This document shows positions 1 through 10,803 of a stretch of 29,528 nucleotides of DNA, piece after piece. The DNA comes from Pleurotus djamor. Lineage: Eukaryota > Basidiomycota > Agaricomycetes > Agaricales > Pleurotaceae. Both the position numbers and the translations under genes were made by a program. The notes beneath the pieces are model-generated. The model did no database searches. It saw only the letters and a program-made list of their open reading frames with translations, and was not told the origin of the DNA. How positions within the stretch are numbered: position 1 is the stretch's first letter; each line of letters starts with the position of its first letter. The DNA is taken from positions 1-29,528 of the forward strand of contig JAPEVF010000574.1 of the NCBI GenBank assembly GCA_029747585.1. Direction: 5' to 3'.

Positions 1-648
1 GTCAGCTACTGGGGATGAAAAACGGCAACTGCGTACAATGAGGGAAATGGAAGGATGTTCTTTTTTTGCGGGGTGAGTGAGCACGGCAAAACGGGTGATC
101 AGATGACAGCGATGTGTTCAACGATTGAATATTCGGGTATTTAGATGGAGTAATGAAATATAGCTGTGGTGTATGAGTAGAGTGTGGCTGGGGAGATGAG
201 GGCTGAAGGGAGAGTCGCAGATTGATGGGAGAAAACTTGCGAGTCACATTTGTCACAGGGGTAGCAAAACAGGGGCTTTCCACGGGATTGGCTGGCCGAG
301 AACGAACGGGCAAGGTGTTGCGGGTCGTGCAGCGCTTTACTCTGGCACTCAGGGTGCTCAAACTTGTAGGGAGATCTGTTCCAATGGTGTGACTCCCTCA
401 CGAGGCATCACTAGGCGTTGGGTGGTGGACTGCGCCGTAGATGACGGAGTCCTTATGGGGAATTTGCGCTATCACGGAATTAGGACACTGACTTTACTTG
501 TTACGGCGCGTATGGAGGGTATTGCTTGATAAACGATGCGTTGTGTTGTCATTGAAGGGTGGGCAGGGGGGTCCCGTGACTTGAGGAGTTGTGGTGGCGG
601 GGTTTAAATTGACCTATCCTCCCTGTCTTCTCCTGTCCCTTCAAAGGA
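1..648. other. Intergenic region, no gene supported
   Basis: No reading frame here has convincing coding character. Two overlapping minus-strand frames (2-361 and 141-401) give Ser/Pro/His-rich low-complexity translations without a recognisable motif or a splice partner. The last 50 bases before the plus-strand gene at 649 contain an AT-rich TTTAAAT stretch near 604 and a pyrimidine-rich leader, so the 3' part probably includes that gene's promoter and 5' UTR. I see no repeat, tRNA or transposon end. Confidence 0.5.
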
Positions 649-3600
649 ATGGAGGTCCTTGATCTCGAGGACGTTGGAAACCAGCTCAGCGAAGCTTTGG
701 ATCTATCCCATGCTGCGTTAGATCGACTGGACGACGCAACAGACGCAGAAGTCGAAGGATTCCTCGATATTGTGTTGGAGGCGAGGTCTCAATTAGACGC
801 GGTAGTGGAAAGCCTGGAGGAGCACCTAGACGCGACGGGCAAACAGAAGGGAAAGGCCTCCTCCGCTTCTCGACCTAACCAATTCGTTGATGACGAGGCT
901 GACGAGCATCTCGACGCCTCGACCAAAGGGAAGGGAAAGCCTTCGTCCTCTCGTCGGCCCAATGGATTGACTGACGACGAGGCTGGCGAGCACGGGGAGG
1001 ATGACTCGGCCGTGGGTGAGAATATGCCACGCAAGCGTGGAGGTAGACAGCGCAGGAGCAACAAAGACGGTGAGATCTCAGACTCAGACCCAGACCCAGA
1101 CGAATCCGTGAATGCGGATTGTCCGCAGAAGAGAAAAAGGGGCGATGGGGCTGGAGGGTCACGAAAAAAGGCTAACCGGCGGAACCTTGTCGATCATGTA
1201 CCAAACGCTGATGTACCTCAAGCAGTCAAGGCAATCCTGGGTCTCTTTTATTCGATCAATGGTCATCGTAGCTGACTTCCCAGCCTTTCAGGACCTGTAC
1301 AACCGCTTGCAGGACGATCTGACCCGTAATCCCTCCCCTGTAGATGAGGCTGAGTTTTATGCGGCGGTGTGTGGTTACGATCGACTTGAAGGCAAGCGCA
1401 GAGTGAGAGGCTCCGTTGAACTCGAGCAGGAGGCCATGCTGAGAGCGCTCCGAGGGTACTCGGAGTTCACGGTGGCAAAGTTGCTGGAGTTGTTTGGGGC
1501 GACGGCCTCAGGGGCTGTGCGCATATCAGACTTGATAAATGGTCTCCAGGCTTCAGACAAGAAGACTTCGTGGACTCAGGCCCTATTAGCGAAGAAGAAG
1601 GTTCGTCATCACAGCTTCATGGAGGCTATGAAGTGTCACTCACTCTCGCCGGCGCGGCATGTGCCAGGCGTTGGAGGCTGCAAACGGCAAGAACAAGCAG
1701 CTACACGTATTGAACCATGTCGTTACTAGCGTCGGGGAGATTGAGCTTGTGAGAATGTTGTCTGATGCGAAAAACGCAGGAAGGCGGGGAAAGAAGTGGG
1801 CTAAGGAGGCGAGGGATGAATGGGTTCAAAAAAGAAAAGTCGCTATTGAAAAGGCCCGAGGGACGAACGGTTCCCTGGAGGGCGTTCAAGCTGGAGGAGA
1901 GCTGAGCGTGGAGGCGGAATGGAAGCAATGGCTTAGGAAGGCTAATCAGCTGGAAATAGCCTATTCTAAAGTGAGTGGCGGCGTTAGGCTCGCTAGGCAT
2001 AGCTGATGAGAGTTTAGTTTGGATCAGCGGTGCTGATGGATCCTTTTTGGGGAACGCACCGCCAGAGAACGAAGGGCTGGCATGAGCTCATGATTTTGAT
2101 GAACCATCGCGCGCTGAGGCTTCCAGAGAAGACGCCTGGAGAAGGTCCGTATGAATATAAGGATGGAGGCCGTGAGGAGGACGATCTCGCATTGGATAAA
2201 GTGTTGAGGGCGATGGCTTGCGACGAAAAACTGGTTGAATTTGTGGCGGCTTTAAGGGGCAATCCTCCGCCCAACACGACTATCACTGAGGGTGGATCAA
2301 GCTCTCAGTGAGTTCAACGAGGAATTTCGTGTACTAGCATCAAATGGTGTACAAATTACGCTCTCTTCATTCTGAGAAACCACCATTTCATCCTCGAATT
2401 CGAGAGGATAGAAGGTCGACATGGATTATCTGAACGGCTAACGGGCCCCCCTTTTTCCTTGCGAGACTCACAGAGAGCGGGTGAGTATTTTCTGGGGAGG
2501 GTTTCAGCGGGCGCTGAGAGATAGGGGCGATGTTCCAATAAGGTGACGCAAATGCACGTGACTGGCCGGGCTATGGAAAGCGCTTAGCGCTAGAAGTTTT
2601 CGTGAACGCAGCCATAATCGCGATGGCCGACTACTGGACGTTGCTCCCATTCGCGTGTCTGAACGTAAACGACTTAAGTATCCTGCCTGTGAGGTCTGAA
2701 TTCCTCATGTTGATTTCGTATGCTGAGACGACGCATGGACAGCAACGGGTTAGAGACGCCATAGCCGGTGAGGGCGTCGCTGGGAGTTGTCAGATCCTTG
2801 GCAGCGATGTGTCAGCACTTTGGTCAGAAGAAAATCAGGCTACGAAGGTAGCACCGTACATCGCGTGCGACGTTGTGGCACGCCTAAACAAGCCTGGTTG
2901 GCTGGAGCATTACCAGCAACGCAGAGTGGAGCCTGCCACAGAGGGAGTACAGGCAGTGGCAAATGTGAGTTCCGTTGGATATGCCTTTGTCTTTGTGTCC
3001 CGCTGAGATCTTTCGGTAGATTCTAAAGGGTATGGACGACTTGTGCAGTATGCTTGACAGCATGCAAACCGACATTTTGGAAAAGCGGAAGGAGGCGCTA
3101 GACATGGTCCAGCGCGGACCATCGAGCAACGACGGTGACGCAGATACCGAAGCGCAGGAGATTATGCGCCAGATATCGAAAAACAGGATTACAAAGGCAA
3201 ACTGTAACTTCTTATGGGCAGCGATTGGCCTAGGGCGGTTCCTGGATGGCGAGATGGAGATACCGTCCAATATGGGAGATTTGAAGAGTGGTTTCGACGG
3301 CGTTTGCAAGTGTGTTGCTTCCTTTGCTTCAGGCTACGCCTGGCTGATTGTTCTGTTTTAGATTGGCTACGAAAGTGGGCGAAATCCGCACGGGAAAGGG
3401 CAAACCTGGGTTGAAGACCCTGTACTTGGCGTATCATATAGCGCTAATGGTCTCGCCCCTCGCATTGCTGTCGGGAAGGGTTTTCTACAACAAGTCTGTT
3501 TCACGAAAGCCTATGCTACAGGTTAGTCACTCTGGGCCTACTGGAGGAAACCGATCGCTGACGTCTAGCAGTTGTGGGGCACGATAAGTGCGGGCAAGAG

Positions 3601-5480
3601 CGCGCCGATCTTGGAAATGGAGGACTGTGTCTGGGCGACGATACTCAGCATAGCGAAGACTGGTGAGGGTATCACGGAAAAGGTCGAGGCATGCATTGGC
3701 GTTTTACACGGGCTGCAAGAGAAGATGAAGGATAGCTCTGATCGCTACTTCTTCCGCGACTTTATGCATCCCCAAATCGTAGGACCTCTAACGAACAACG
3801 CGACAGCCATGTCAGCGACTCCCTTGGGGCAGCACGGGGGCAGTGGCGGGGTCTTCATACAGCCGCCCCCCATGCCAAACGTGCCGTTGCTTTCCTTTGG
3901 CCACGGCACCCAAAACGATGTACAAATGTCGGAGGAGGACGCGCCGTTGGCTGGAGATGTACCACACACCGAGGTGCAGGTACGACGAGCTGGAAACGGT
4001 GAACCGTTGCCCGCGCCTGAGCAAGCGGGTGCACTGATGGCCTTGAAGCAGGAGATGGCACATCAGCGCAAAGAAACGGTGCGTGGCGATTGTCTTGCCG
4101 TCTCGTCTGTGTTTTTGAANGGTTTTCCGCGGGCTGTAGCCACTTTTCCTGGCTGGTGGATCGTCACCTCCTGGACGCGACCAGCTAGAGCAGATGTCGC
4201 GGAATCAGACTCCTACCCGTGGCTTGCACGGTAGAATGGTTCCAGAGGACGCAATGGACGAAGCGGAGGTGTCCAGGAATCTAGCTCACGGGGAGGGGGC
4301 GCGTTCTCGAGCGTGCAGCATCGACAAAGAAATTGGGGCTACATTGGACTCCCCGCGACATCGGCACCGTCCAGCGAGGCATTGGTCTGAGGAGCAGGGG
4401 AGCGCGGATGGAAGAGGCGGAGATGACAATGGCGGAAACGGGTTGGGCGATGACGAGGACGACCAGATGGGCATGGATGGAAATGGCGGAGAAGACGATG
4501 GCGGAAACGGGTTGGGCGACGAAGACGACGACCAGATGGACACGGATGGAAATGGCGGAGATGACGATGGCGGAAACGAGTTGGGCGATCATGGGTCATT
4601 GATTCAAGGCGATGGCCACGGGAAAAGGGCGCGGAACGCTGCATCGGGGGAATTGCCCCCAGTGAAGAAGGTGCGAATGGGTGCGGACGGAATCTCCCGA
4701 CGCATCGAGCTCAGCCATTACTCTGAAGGGCGACCATCGCCATTCAGGAGTCTGTTCCAGTTCAATGGCTTGTCTCATGGTAACCAGACTCCTACAGGAG
4801 GGACCTCGCCTTCAGGGTCAGTAGGCATCACACCCGCGCGTACGAGGGGGGCGCCAACTGAGGCACAGTGGGGTGATGGCTCTGAGGAGGATGAGGATGA
4901 GAATCTTCGCGGAGGTGGGCAGAGTCAAGGCGACGCCCCAGACACCCACAAAGACACTCCCCCAGCACGTGGGGGCATGCACAAGAACACAGCGAATGTC
5001 CCATCTCAAAGGGTGAGGCTTGATGCGCCGCTCTTCCTAGATCTTGGCGAGAGATTGAACCATTGCTTTCCAGGTCACTCGTTCTAGGTATGTGCCTGGC
5101 ACAGGACATGTCAAGAAGACGACGAAAGGAGCAAGTGCACTTGCAAAGGAGTCAAAGAAGAAGAAGCCCCGCGTCCGGCCTAAGGGCAGTAAATCGGGTA
5201 GAGGTGAAGCGAGCGGCGCTGTGCCTAAAGTGAGTCCTTGCTTTGCTCGGTGCAGCTGTATTTGAGGCTATAAGCGCGTCGATCTAGTCGAATGTTTTGA
5301 CATCAAGGGGAAGGGGGGCGCCGCCCAAGGTAAGCTGAGTCTGAGTGGTGCACCCATTTCTCTGGGCTGATTGACGGGCATTTTTGTCTCCCACAGAGAG
5401 GCAACGTACATCAGACCTCTGTGAAGAGGTTGCTTCATCAGGAAAAACTTATTTTAGCAAAATCCAACTTGAGTTCTTAA
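649..5480 (+). CDS. Unknown charged, low-complexity, probably nuclear protein (14 exons)
   Basis: I do not recognise this family. A phase-consistent splice model joins exons 649-1240, 1284-1600, 1668-1970, 2018-2307, 2474-2542, 2594-2693, 2743-2964, 3020-3309, 3362-3521, 3572-4078, 4185-5012, 5074-5229, 5288-5329 and 5397-5480, giving about 1319 aa. The N-terminus is acidic and helical, with two related Gly-Lys/Ser-rich segments followed by an acidic patch and a Lys/Arg-rich stretch. The centre (about 200-750) is helical. The C-terminal third has an acidic Asn-Gly-Asp tandem repeat, then Lys/Arg-rich basic clusters typical of nuclear or DNA-associated proteins. The first intron has alternative borders. 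The 166-nt intron at 2308-2473 is the weakest join; a frameshift there is possible. The stop at 5478 lies 37 bases inside the AT-rich block, so the original C-terminus was probably longer (see 5955-6212). An N at 4120 falls in an intron. Confidence 0.6.
4416..4592 (+). repeat. 69-bp in-frame tandem repeat, about 2.6 copies
   Basis: Two full units (4416-4484 and 4485-4553) and a partial third (4554-4592) encode a 23-residue acidic motif with the pattern GG-D/E-DxGGNGLGD followed by D/E-rich residues, QM, and DGN. The period is a multiple of three, so copy-number changes keep the frame. Substitutions between units are few, suggesting recent expansion. Confidence 0.85.
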
Positions 5481-5954
5481 AATCTTTGCATAATAATGTA
5501 TAGAAATTTGAAAGAATGTCAGAGCATATATAGCGGATATAAGCATCAAAGTCCATTAAAAGTTTGATTCTTACCAAATTCATTTCTTCTATTTGCTTTC
5601 TTAACCTTTCAAAGAAAAAGACTACTGCAATACTTTTGGTCACAATTCTTTTTCAACCTTCAGCTGGCTTTAGCTGGGGTATACTAGGAGTATACTTTGA
5701 TAATGTGAACTTTGGTCAGCTTTATTAGATTTCATACTTGATATTTGTTTGTATGTATACTTCTCAGTGCTCTCAGAGGCTTTCACAGCTTTCACAGTGA
5801 CTATTTGTTTGTATCATTGCTTTTGGGAGCTTTCACAAGCTTTCACAGCTTTTATGGCTTTTCTAGTATGCTACTTTGCGTATCACTTTATTTTTGAGGT
5901 ACCATTAATTTGTACAGTAGTCCCAGACACCAGCCTTAGAGTAGCATTGACCAG
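5442..5954. mobile_element. AT-rich 513-bp block interrupting the upstream gene, probable insertion
   Basis: Base composition drops abruptly to strongly AT-rich at 5442 and returns at about 5955. The block lies between two copies of CAGG (5439-5442 and 5952-5955), and removing it joins two open frames in phase. Inside are repeated GCTTTCACA words (about 5775-5850) and two near-identical TATTTGTTTGTAT stretches. A 64-aa minus-strand frame (5643-5449) has no recognisable motif. No terminal inverted repeats, poly-A tail or Helitron-type hairpin end were found. It could be a degenerate MITE or SINE, other filler DNA, or an unusually long AT-rich intron using the acceptor just before 5955. The short direct repeat favours insertion. 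Confidence 0.5.
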
Positions 5955-6212
5955 GTATTAAAGGAAGATGATCACCGTGCTAGCGATGTACTAGGGCCTC
6001 ATCATCCACTTAGGTTATGTTCTCATACTCGTCAGGCTCAACAATCCGCTCCTGGGGCTGCAAGGCCGCAACCGTGGAGAAGACCTCTGGTAAATAATCA
6101 AAGGACCCATGTTGGCTCTGGATTACAACACCCCAATGTGTTTCTACAGACTAGATCCTTGTGCCCGACAGACGGAAAGGTCCAAGACCTCGTTCCCCCT
6201 GCCGTCCAGTGA
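5955..6212 (+). pseudogene. Separated 3' exon of the gene starting at 649
   Basis: An 85-codon frame is open from 5955 to a TGA at 6210-6212, with no start codon of its own near its beginning. It is in the same phase as the last codons before the AT-rich block (CAG at 5439-5441), so the two read continuously if the block is removed. The product is Arg/Gln/Pro-rich and resembles the basic tail of the upstream protein. A possible further splice (donor at 6204) would carry the frame to a TAA at 6309-6311, overlapping the end of the opposing transposase gene. If the block is spliced out as an intron, this exon is still used; otherwise it is a stranded fragment. Confidence 0.45.
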
Positions 6213-6307
6213 AAGAAACCACTGTTACTTGGACTCCAGTTTTATCAACCTAGAAAGTTTCTTCAAACCCAAGCATTGGAAAAAATCACTAAAAGAGACG
6301 TACCATA

Positions 6308-9300
6308 TTAATAGACTGTCTGGAATGCATACAGGCTGCTGAAATTGTTGACCACAAATGGGCCTGGATGATCCAACACATTATCGGAGGTGATGCCTTG
6401 AAGATTTGACCACTGCTTATCCTCCCATTTTGGTGCCAGCATGCACGTTTGCCGAATGTTCTCAATAGGTATGATCTCCCCCTTGGGCAGGGGCTTCACT
6501 GTATAGAACAAACTGCGAGGATTTGTAGCAGGTGACCGTTGATACCACTCAACGTAAGCCATGGCCTTTCTGGGCCATACCAAGGGAAGGGGGTATACGC
6601 GTCCGGCAAACTTGATTTCGTTGGGTAGACGGAAGATCACTTTGACTCGTCCAATTTTTGTTCCTTCCAGACCTGTTGACTGGCCATCGCCGTCAGTAAT
6701 CACAACCACCGTGTCGTAGGGACCACCAGGGATTGCTTTAACCTGGTCCTTCAAGTGGTCTTCCGTATCGTCATCTGCTAAACTCTCTCTCAGTAGCTTG
6801 TAGGAATTCCATACCTCCAGCTTCTCGAAGGGAAGAATCATATTGGCCATGAGAGATTTCTTGGTTCGAGCTTCTACTGGGGCGATGACGTTGGAAAATT
6901 CTTTCAAAGATGAGATGAAATACTTAGCGTGATGACAAGCCTCAATATCCGCCAGCGATTTGATACCATGGGGCACCTTGGTCATGGCGATTCTGGGTCG
7001 TCCAGTATCAGATACGCTGGGGCCAACCTGAGACGCTGCAGCCCGAAGAGTTTTGAGACGAACAGAGAAGTCCTGCATTTTCTCATGGCGAGAATGCCAA
7101 CGGATCATTTGGGGTAGTTCGTCCTTCTTGTTCGTTGCTCGCCAAGCGTCTTTCGCAAAGTCGATATGGAGACGTTCAAACATTTCTGTATTATAGTTGT
7201 CAGTAGACCCAAATAAGCGAATGGACTCAACATAATGGAGCATGGCATGGAACTTGGGAATATTGAAGTGTTCCCTTGCTTTCATCTGGATGAAGATTTC
7301 ACGATTCTCATGAAATCCTCGGATAGCGTCCTGTAAGTAACCAAGGGTATCGTCATCATGAGTCTTATACTGAGCGAGATAGATAAAATCGAGAAGGTGC
7401 CTAGCAGCCGCAATTGCCTCCCTTGGTAACGATTCACCGCAGCAGGCGAGCAAAATCTTCGCAATTTGCTTGTGTTCTGGTCCGGTTACCTGGGATAAAT
7501 TCGATATACCCTTCTTGAAATGCCGGACGCCATATGTCGGAGGCAGTCGCTGCACGTGTTGATTGAACACCTCCTTGCTCATACCTTGCTGACACCATTG
7601 GACCAGAGTCTTGAGAACGCCTTGATAGAGCTGGTGAAGAACGTCAGGTGTAATGGATAAATGAATGTCAGTATACGGAAATTCCTTCCAAAATGGATCG
7701 GTTACTCCTCCGGAGACATTCCTTTCAAGGCAGTAGTCGTGAAATTTGGATGGATTAGTAGTGCTTTTGAGAGCGTCGTTGATAATCCCGGATGTCCACT
7801 GGGGTGTCCGAGCCGTTTTTTGCTGAAGGTCCTGAAGCTGCTTAGCGTTGCAACGGCATTTCGGGCATGTCCCGTATTTTGAGCAGGAGATTAAGCATTG
7901 CTCTGGGTAGTCAGCGACGTAGGAGGAGATAATGGGAAAGACCTTTCTGATATTGCCCCTGGCGTCAGTCATATGAACCCCAGAGCGTCCAGCTTCTTTC
8001 AAAGACTCCAGCATGATACTGAGTGATTTGTGGAAAAGCCGCTGTGTTCGAGTTTTGACCAGCTTGTCGGTAAGATCAGTCTTGCCTATTTTATCTGCCG
8101 ACAGGTATCCAAGAAGGACACAGGCATGCCTCGAGGGCTTGCGGCGCACAACCTTTGGAATGTTACCAATTGTCAAATAAATAGGATACGCAACTTTGCT
8201 CCCAGAAAATTGACTGAGCTGAGTCTTATCTGAGGCAATTATTACCGGGCAAATCGTTGATGAATCTCCGAGGATGTTCTGTAAGATATTTTGGTAATGT
8301 TAGCCTATCATGAACATTTTTTTTGGGGAAACTCTTCCCTGGAGATCGTTCCACCATTCGCCGTCCCACATCTCAGAATAGATCCGTTTCTTGATGGTTT
8401 TACTCTGGAACACCTTACAAGGAGCGAATACCAGATCATCCACTAATGAGGGGTCTCTCCAGAGGCTTCGGATAACCTCTAGAGGATCTCGATAATGAAT
8501 AGAAAAAGTCTCGTCAGGATTGTCTTGAAACGCCAGGCTTTGGCTTTTCCATGTATCTCGCCTAGAATGTAAGCTGTCAACCAGGAGGTGAATCTCGCGA
8601 ACATTTTTGTATGAAAGGCCCAATTTTTCAACGACGCCTGGGATTTCCAGAAAACGATTGAACGAGTTATGACCGGGATCCTCTGTAACAAACCAGTTAG
8701 CAATCTGCCACTCAAGTTCCGAAGAAAAAGGCAAAAAGGGATTGGGTTGACTGGAGTCCAACATTTCCGAAACCGAGCCAAAGGACTTCTCCCATTGATC
8801 ACGAATGCGCTGGTCGATTTTTACCACAGGAGCATGCTTCTTATTGGAAACAATATGGCGGGAATCGGCATCGTCATCTAGAGGGCGCGTGGAAGATTCA
8901 GCCTCGACTATGGGGAGCTGGAGTTCCTGGACGAATTTGGTGTCAGTGACGGGTAAAGCACCAGGTGGAAGAGCGGAAAAAATCTCATTCTCCAGTTCCT
9001 GTGGGTTAAAATCACTTGGAAGGGCAACAGGTTCTTCCCATTGCAAGAGCTCGATGTGGTCATCAGTATGACTATCGAATCCTTTGTCTTCAGGTCGCTC
9101 ATCGGCGACTGAGGTAACGTTCTGACCAACGGTACCAGAGGTATTGGAGGCCGCCGGATAGATGTCAACACCTGAAACATAGTCATCAGAGGAAGCCACG
9201 TCCACCATTTTACCTTTTCCCTTGCTGTTGGAACGTTGAAACCGGATCTCCAGTTCTTTTTTCCACCAAGCGCATTCCTTTGACCGAGAGATATGCTCAA

Positions 9301-9599
9301 AGGTGCCCTTGGTGGTTTGAAACGTCTTTCATCAAATCAGCAACCATATTTCCCTTCAAGATTGATCGTCTAACCTTTTGACAAGCAAAGCAGACAAAGG
9401 GACTACCTTCGTTTTCGCCAGGTAAAGCGAAGGTGACNTTTTTTTGCGATTTTCTCCGGTTTCGACTNTTTTTGACTTTCTTCCAGTTCACGTTTTCCTC
9501 TGTCGGAGACGTGCTTCGAAGCCTTTTTTGTGCCTGCATCATAGAGAGATGTGATGTGCAATAGAGAGATGAGGGGTGTGGAAACAAGGGTTGGAACAA
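6308..9599 (-). CDS. Plavaka-family DNA transposase
   Basis: Transposase of the Plavaka family, a CACTA/EnSpm-related group abundant in basidiomycetes, expected to excise and insert its element in the nucleus. The exon model is 9599-9375, 9307-8333 and 8278-6308 (introns of 67 and 54 nt, phase 0), about 1056 aa, a usual full length. An N-terminal zinc finger is rebuilt across the first intron (C70, C73, H80, C87). The family core follows: the NPF-PF and IPGVVEKLGLS region, SDKTQL (D417), the YPIYLTIGNIPK block, ITPDVLHQLYQG (D612) and TEMFERLHIDFAKDAWRATN (E765). The C-terminus ends in the typical SSLYAFQT motif. All putative DDE residues are present. Two Ns (9438 and 9468) lie in poly-T runs of exon 1, so the start codon and first 50 residues are uncertain. 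No terminal inverted repeats were found by eye, so the element's ends are undefined. Confidence 0.93.
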
Positions 9600-9682
9600 A
9601 CAACAAAGGACGACCAGTCATTAAGTTTTCCCAAACCAAACGCCCTTGAAAATTTCAAAAAAAGATACGAGTAAATTCTGAA

Positions 9683-10373
9683 TTATTCCAGTACATCTAA
9701 TAGACTGGTTGTTTTCCTAAGGTCGACACCATAAACTTCTGAGAGTGATGCTAATGTCCGGCTAAGATCTCGGTTGGAAATTCTGCGGCCCCCTCCTTCT
9801 CTCCACACGTAGTTCACCTCCGCCTCAGACCACCACGATACAGAGGCTTGGCTCGCCCACTCTTGTAGGCACTTCCGCATTATTCAGGTATGACCGGGAC
9901 ATAAGGCGTAACCACGACTTACCATGCCATCCCTTTCCAATCTGGCCTTTGTCCTCAAATCGTTGATACGATTGGGAGAAACCCGGTCTTCTTCGGGCAC
10001 CGCCAACTCATTGAAGAGAGCAGCCGATGTATTCATCTGAAAGGAGGTGTAGGTATTCAGCTATCACAGGTTTGAATGGGAACATGCCACTCACCAATTT
10101 CCAGAAGTGTACGTCGCGTCGTAGCTGATGATTGGTAGTCTGCCACTGCTGGTTTTGACGGTTGAGCTCAGAGACCCGAGCTCCCAGCTCTCGGTTTCGG
10201 GTTCGGAGGAAGTTGTTTCCAACTTTCAAATTTCTGTATCGCTGGCGCAACGACAGCCCACGCCGCTTCTCTGGGTTTTGCTTGCGAAAACGACGAAGCT
10301 TAGTGAGAACAGAATGCTTTTGAATCCGCAAGTGCATGAGGTGGGCACGATATACTCTTTCCCTGAGATTCAT
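9683..10373 (-). CDS. Small basic leucine-zipper-like coiled-coil protein
   Basis: Three exons (10373-10095, 10036-9923, 9871-9683) joined by introns of 58 and 51 nt, both phase 0, give 193 aa. The start is the ATG at 10373; an upstream in-frame region reads as hydrophobic leader-like sequence and is less likely coding. Residues 1-60 are very rich in Arg and Lys. They are followed by a heptad pattern with Leu, Leu, Trp, Leu and Trp at seven-residue intervals and Asn in two a positions, which is characteristic of a dimeric leucine zipper. The strict bZIP basic signature (N-x7-R-x9-L) is not matched, so DNA binding is inference. The C-terminal 60 residues contain a WASQASVSWWSE stretch and no known domain. 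It sits 84 bp upstream of the Plavaka gene on the same strand. Confidence 0.6.
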
Positions 10374-10803
10374 CTTGACGGTCGAATAAAACTGGGGAGG
10401 GTTGACGTGGAAGGTTTGTGGGAGGCGATTGTTGGTTTGTGTGAATGTTGAGACGCATCGCGTAAGTCTAAAAACACGTAAAGTCCAAAACACACCAAGC
10501 ACATGGCTCAGGAGGGAGGCATGCTGAAACGCGAGTTTGATAAGCAAGAGAACCATACAGAAGACGATGATAGATGATAGAAATTACAAAGATTCCTCAA
10601 GAACCAGCATCTTACCCGTCCACCTCCTTCTATCCCTCACCTCCTGGCCTTCATCAGCCGGAGGCCACAAGCTATCCAAGGGCGGTAGCGTGTGCGGGTT
10701 TGAGCTCTGCTGCAAGCCTCCATCCCTGGTCCATACTGTCGACCACATCGTTGACGACACGAATTCCTGAACTTCAAAACGTTTTAGAGTATCACGACCT
10801 GGT
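10374..10803 (-). other. Region between F-box and zipper genes, possible F-box 3' end
   Basis: A minus-strand frame open to a TAA at 10586-10584 gives a translation with a PWHPSEFQNIVPVKPG segment and a later SLWPPADE segment, loosely like tails of basidiomycete F-box proteins. I could not join it in phase to the F-box exons with a convincing intron. It may be the degraded or frameshifted end of that gene, or 3' UTR. Bases from about 10374 to 10560 probably hold the promoter of the zipper gene. Confidence 0.3.

Noticed and set aside
2..401. Two overlapping minus-strand frames as genes
   Set aside because: Low-complexity translations, no motif, no in-phase splice partner.
2602..3006. The plus-strand frame 2602-3006 as one uninterrupted exon
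   Set aside because: A 49-nt intron (2694-2742) joins a better-matching upstream frame in phase with 2743-2964.
4281..4644. Minus-strand frames over the acidic repeat
   Set aside because: They are antisense mirrors of the tandem repeat and inherit its periodicity.
5449..5643. Minus-strand 64-aa frame inside the AT-rich block as a gene
   Set aside because: AT-rich composition alone explains the Lys/Ile/Phe-rich translation; no motif or promoter seen.
9300..9376. A frameshift in the N-terminal part of the transposase
   Set aside because: A 67-nt GT-AG intron (9374-9308) joins the frames in phase and assembles the expected Cys/His zinc finger.
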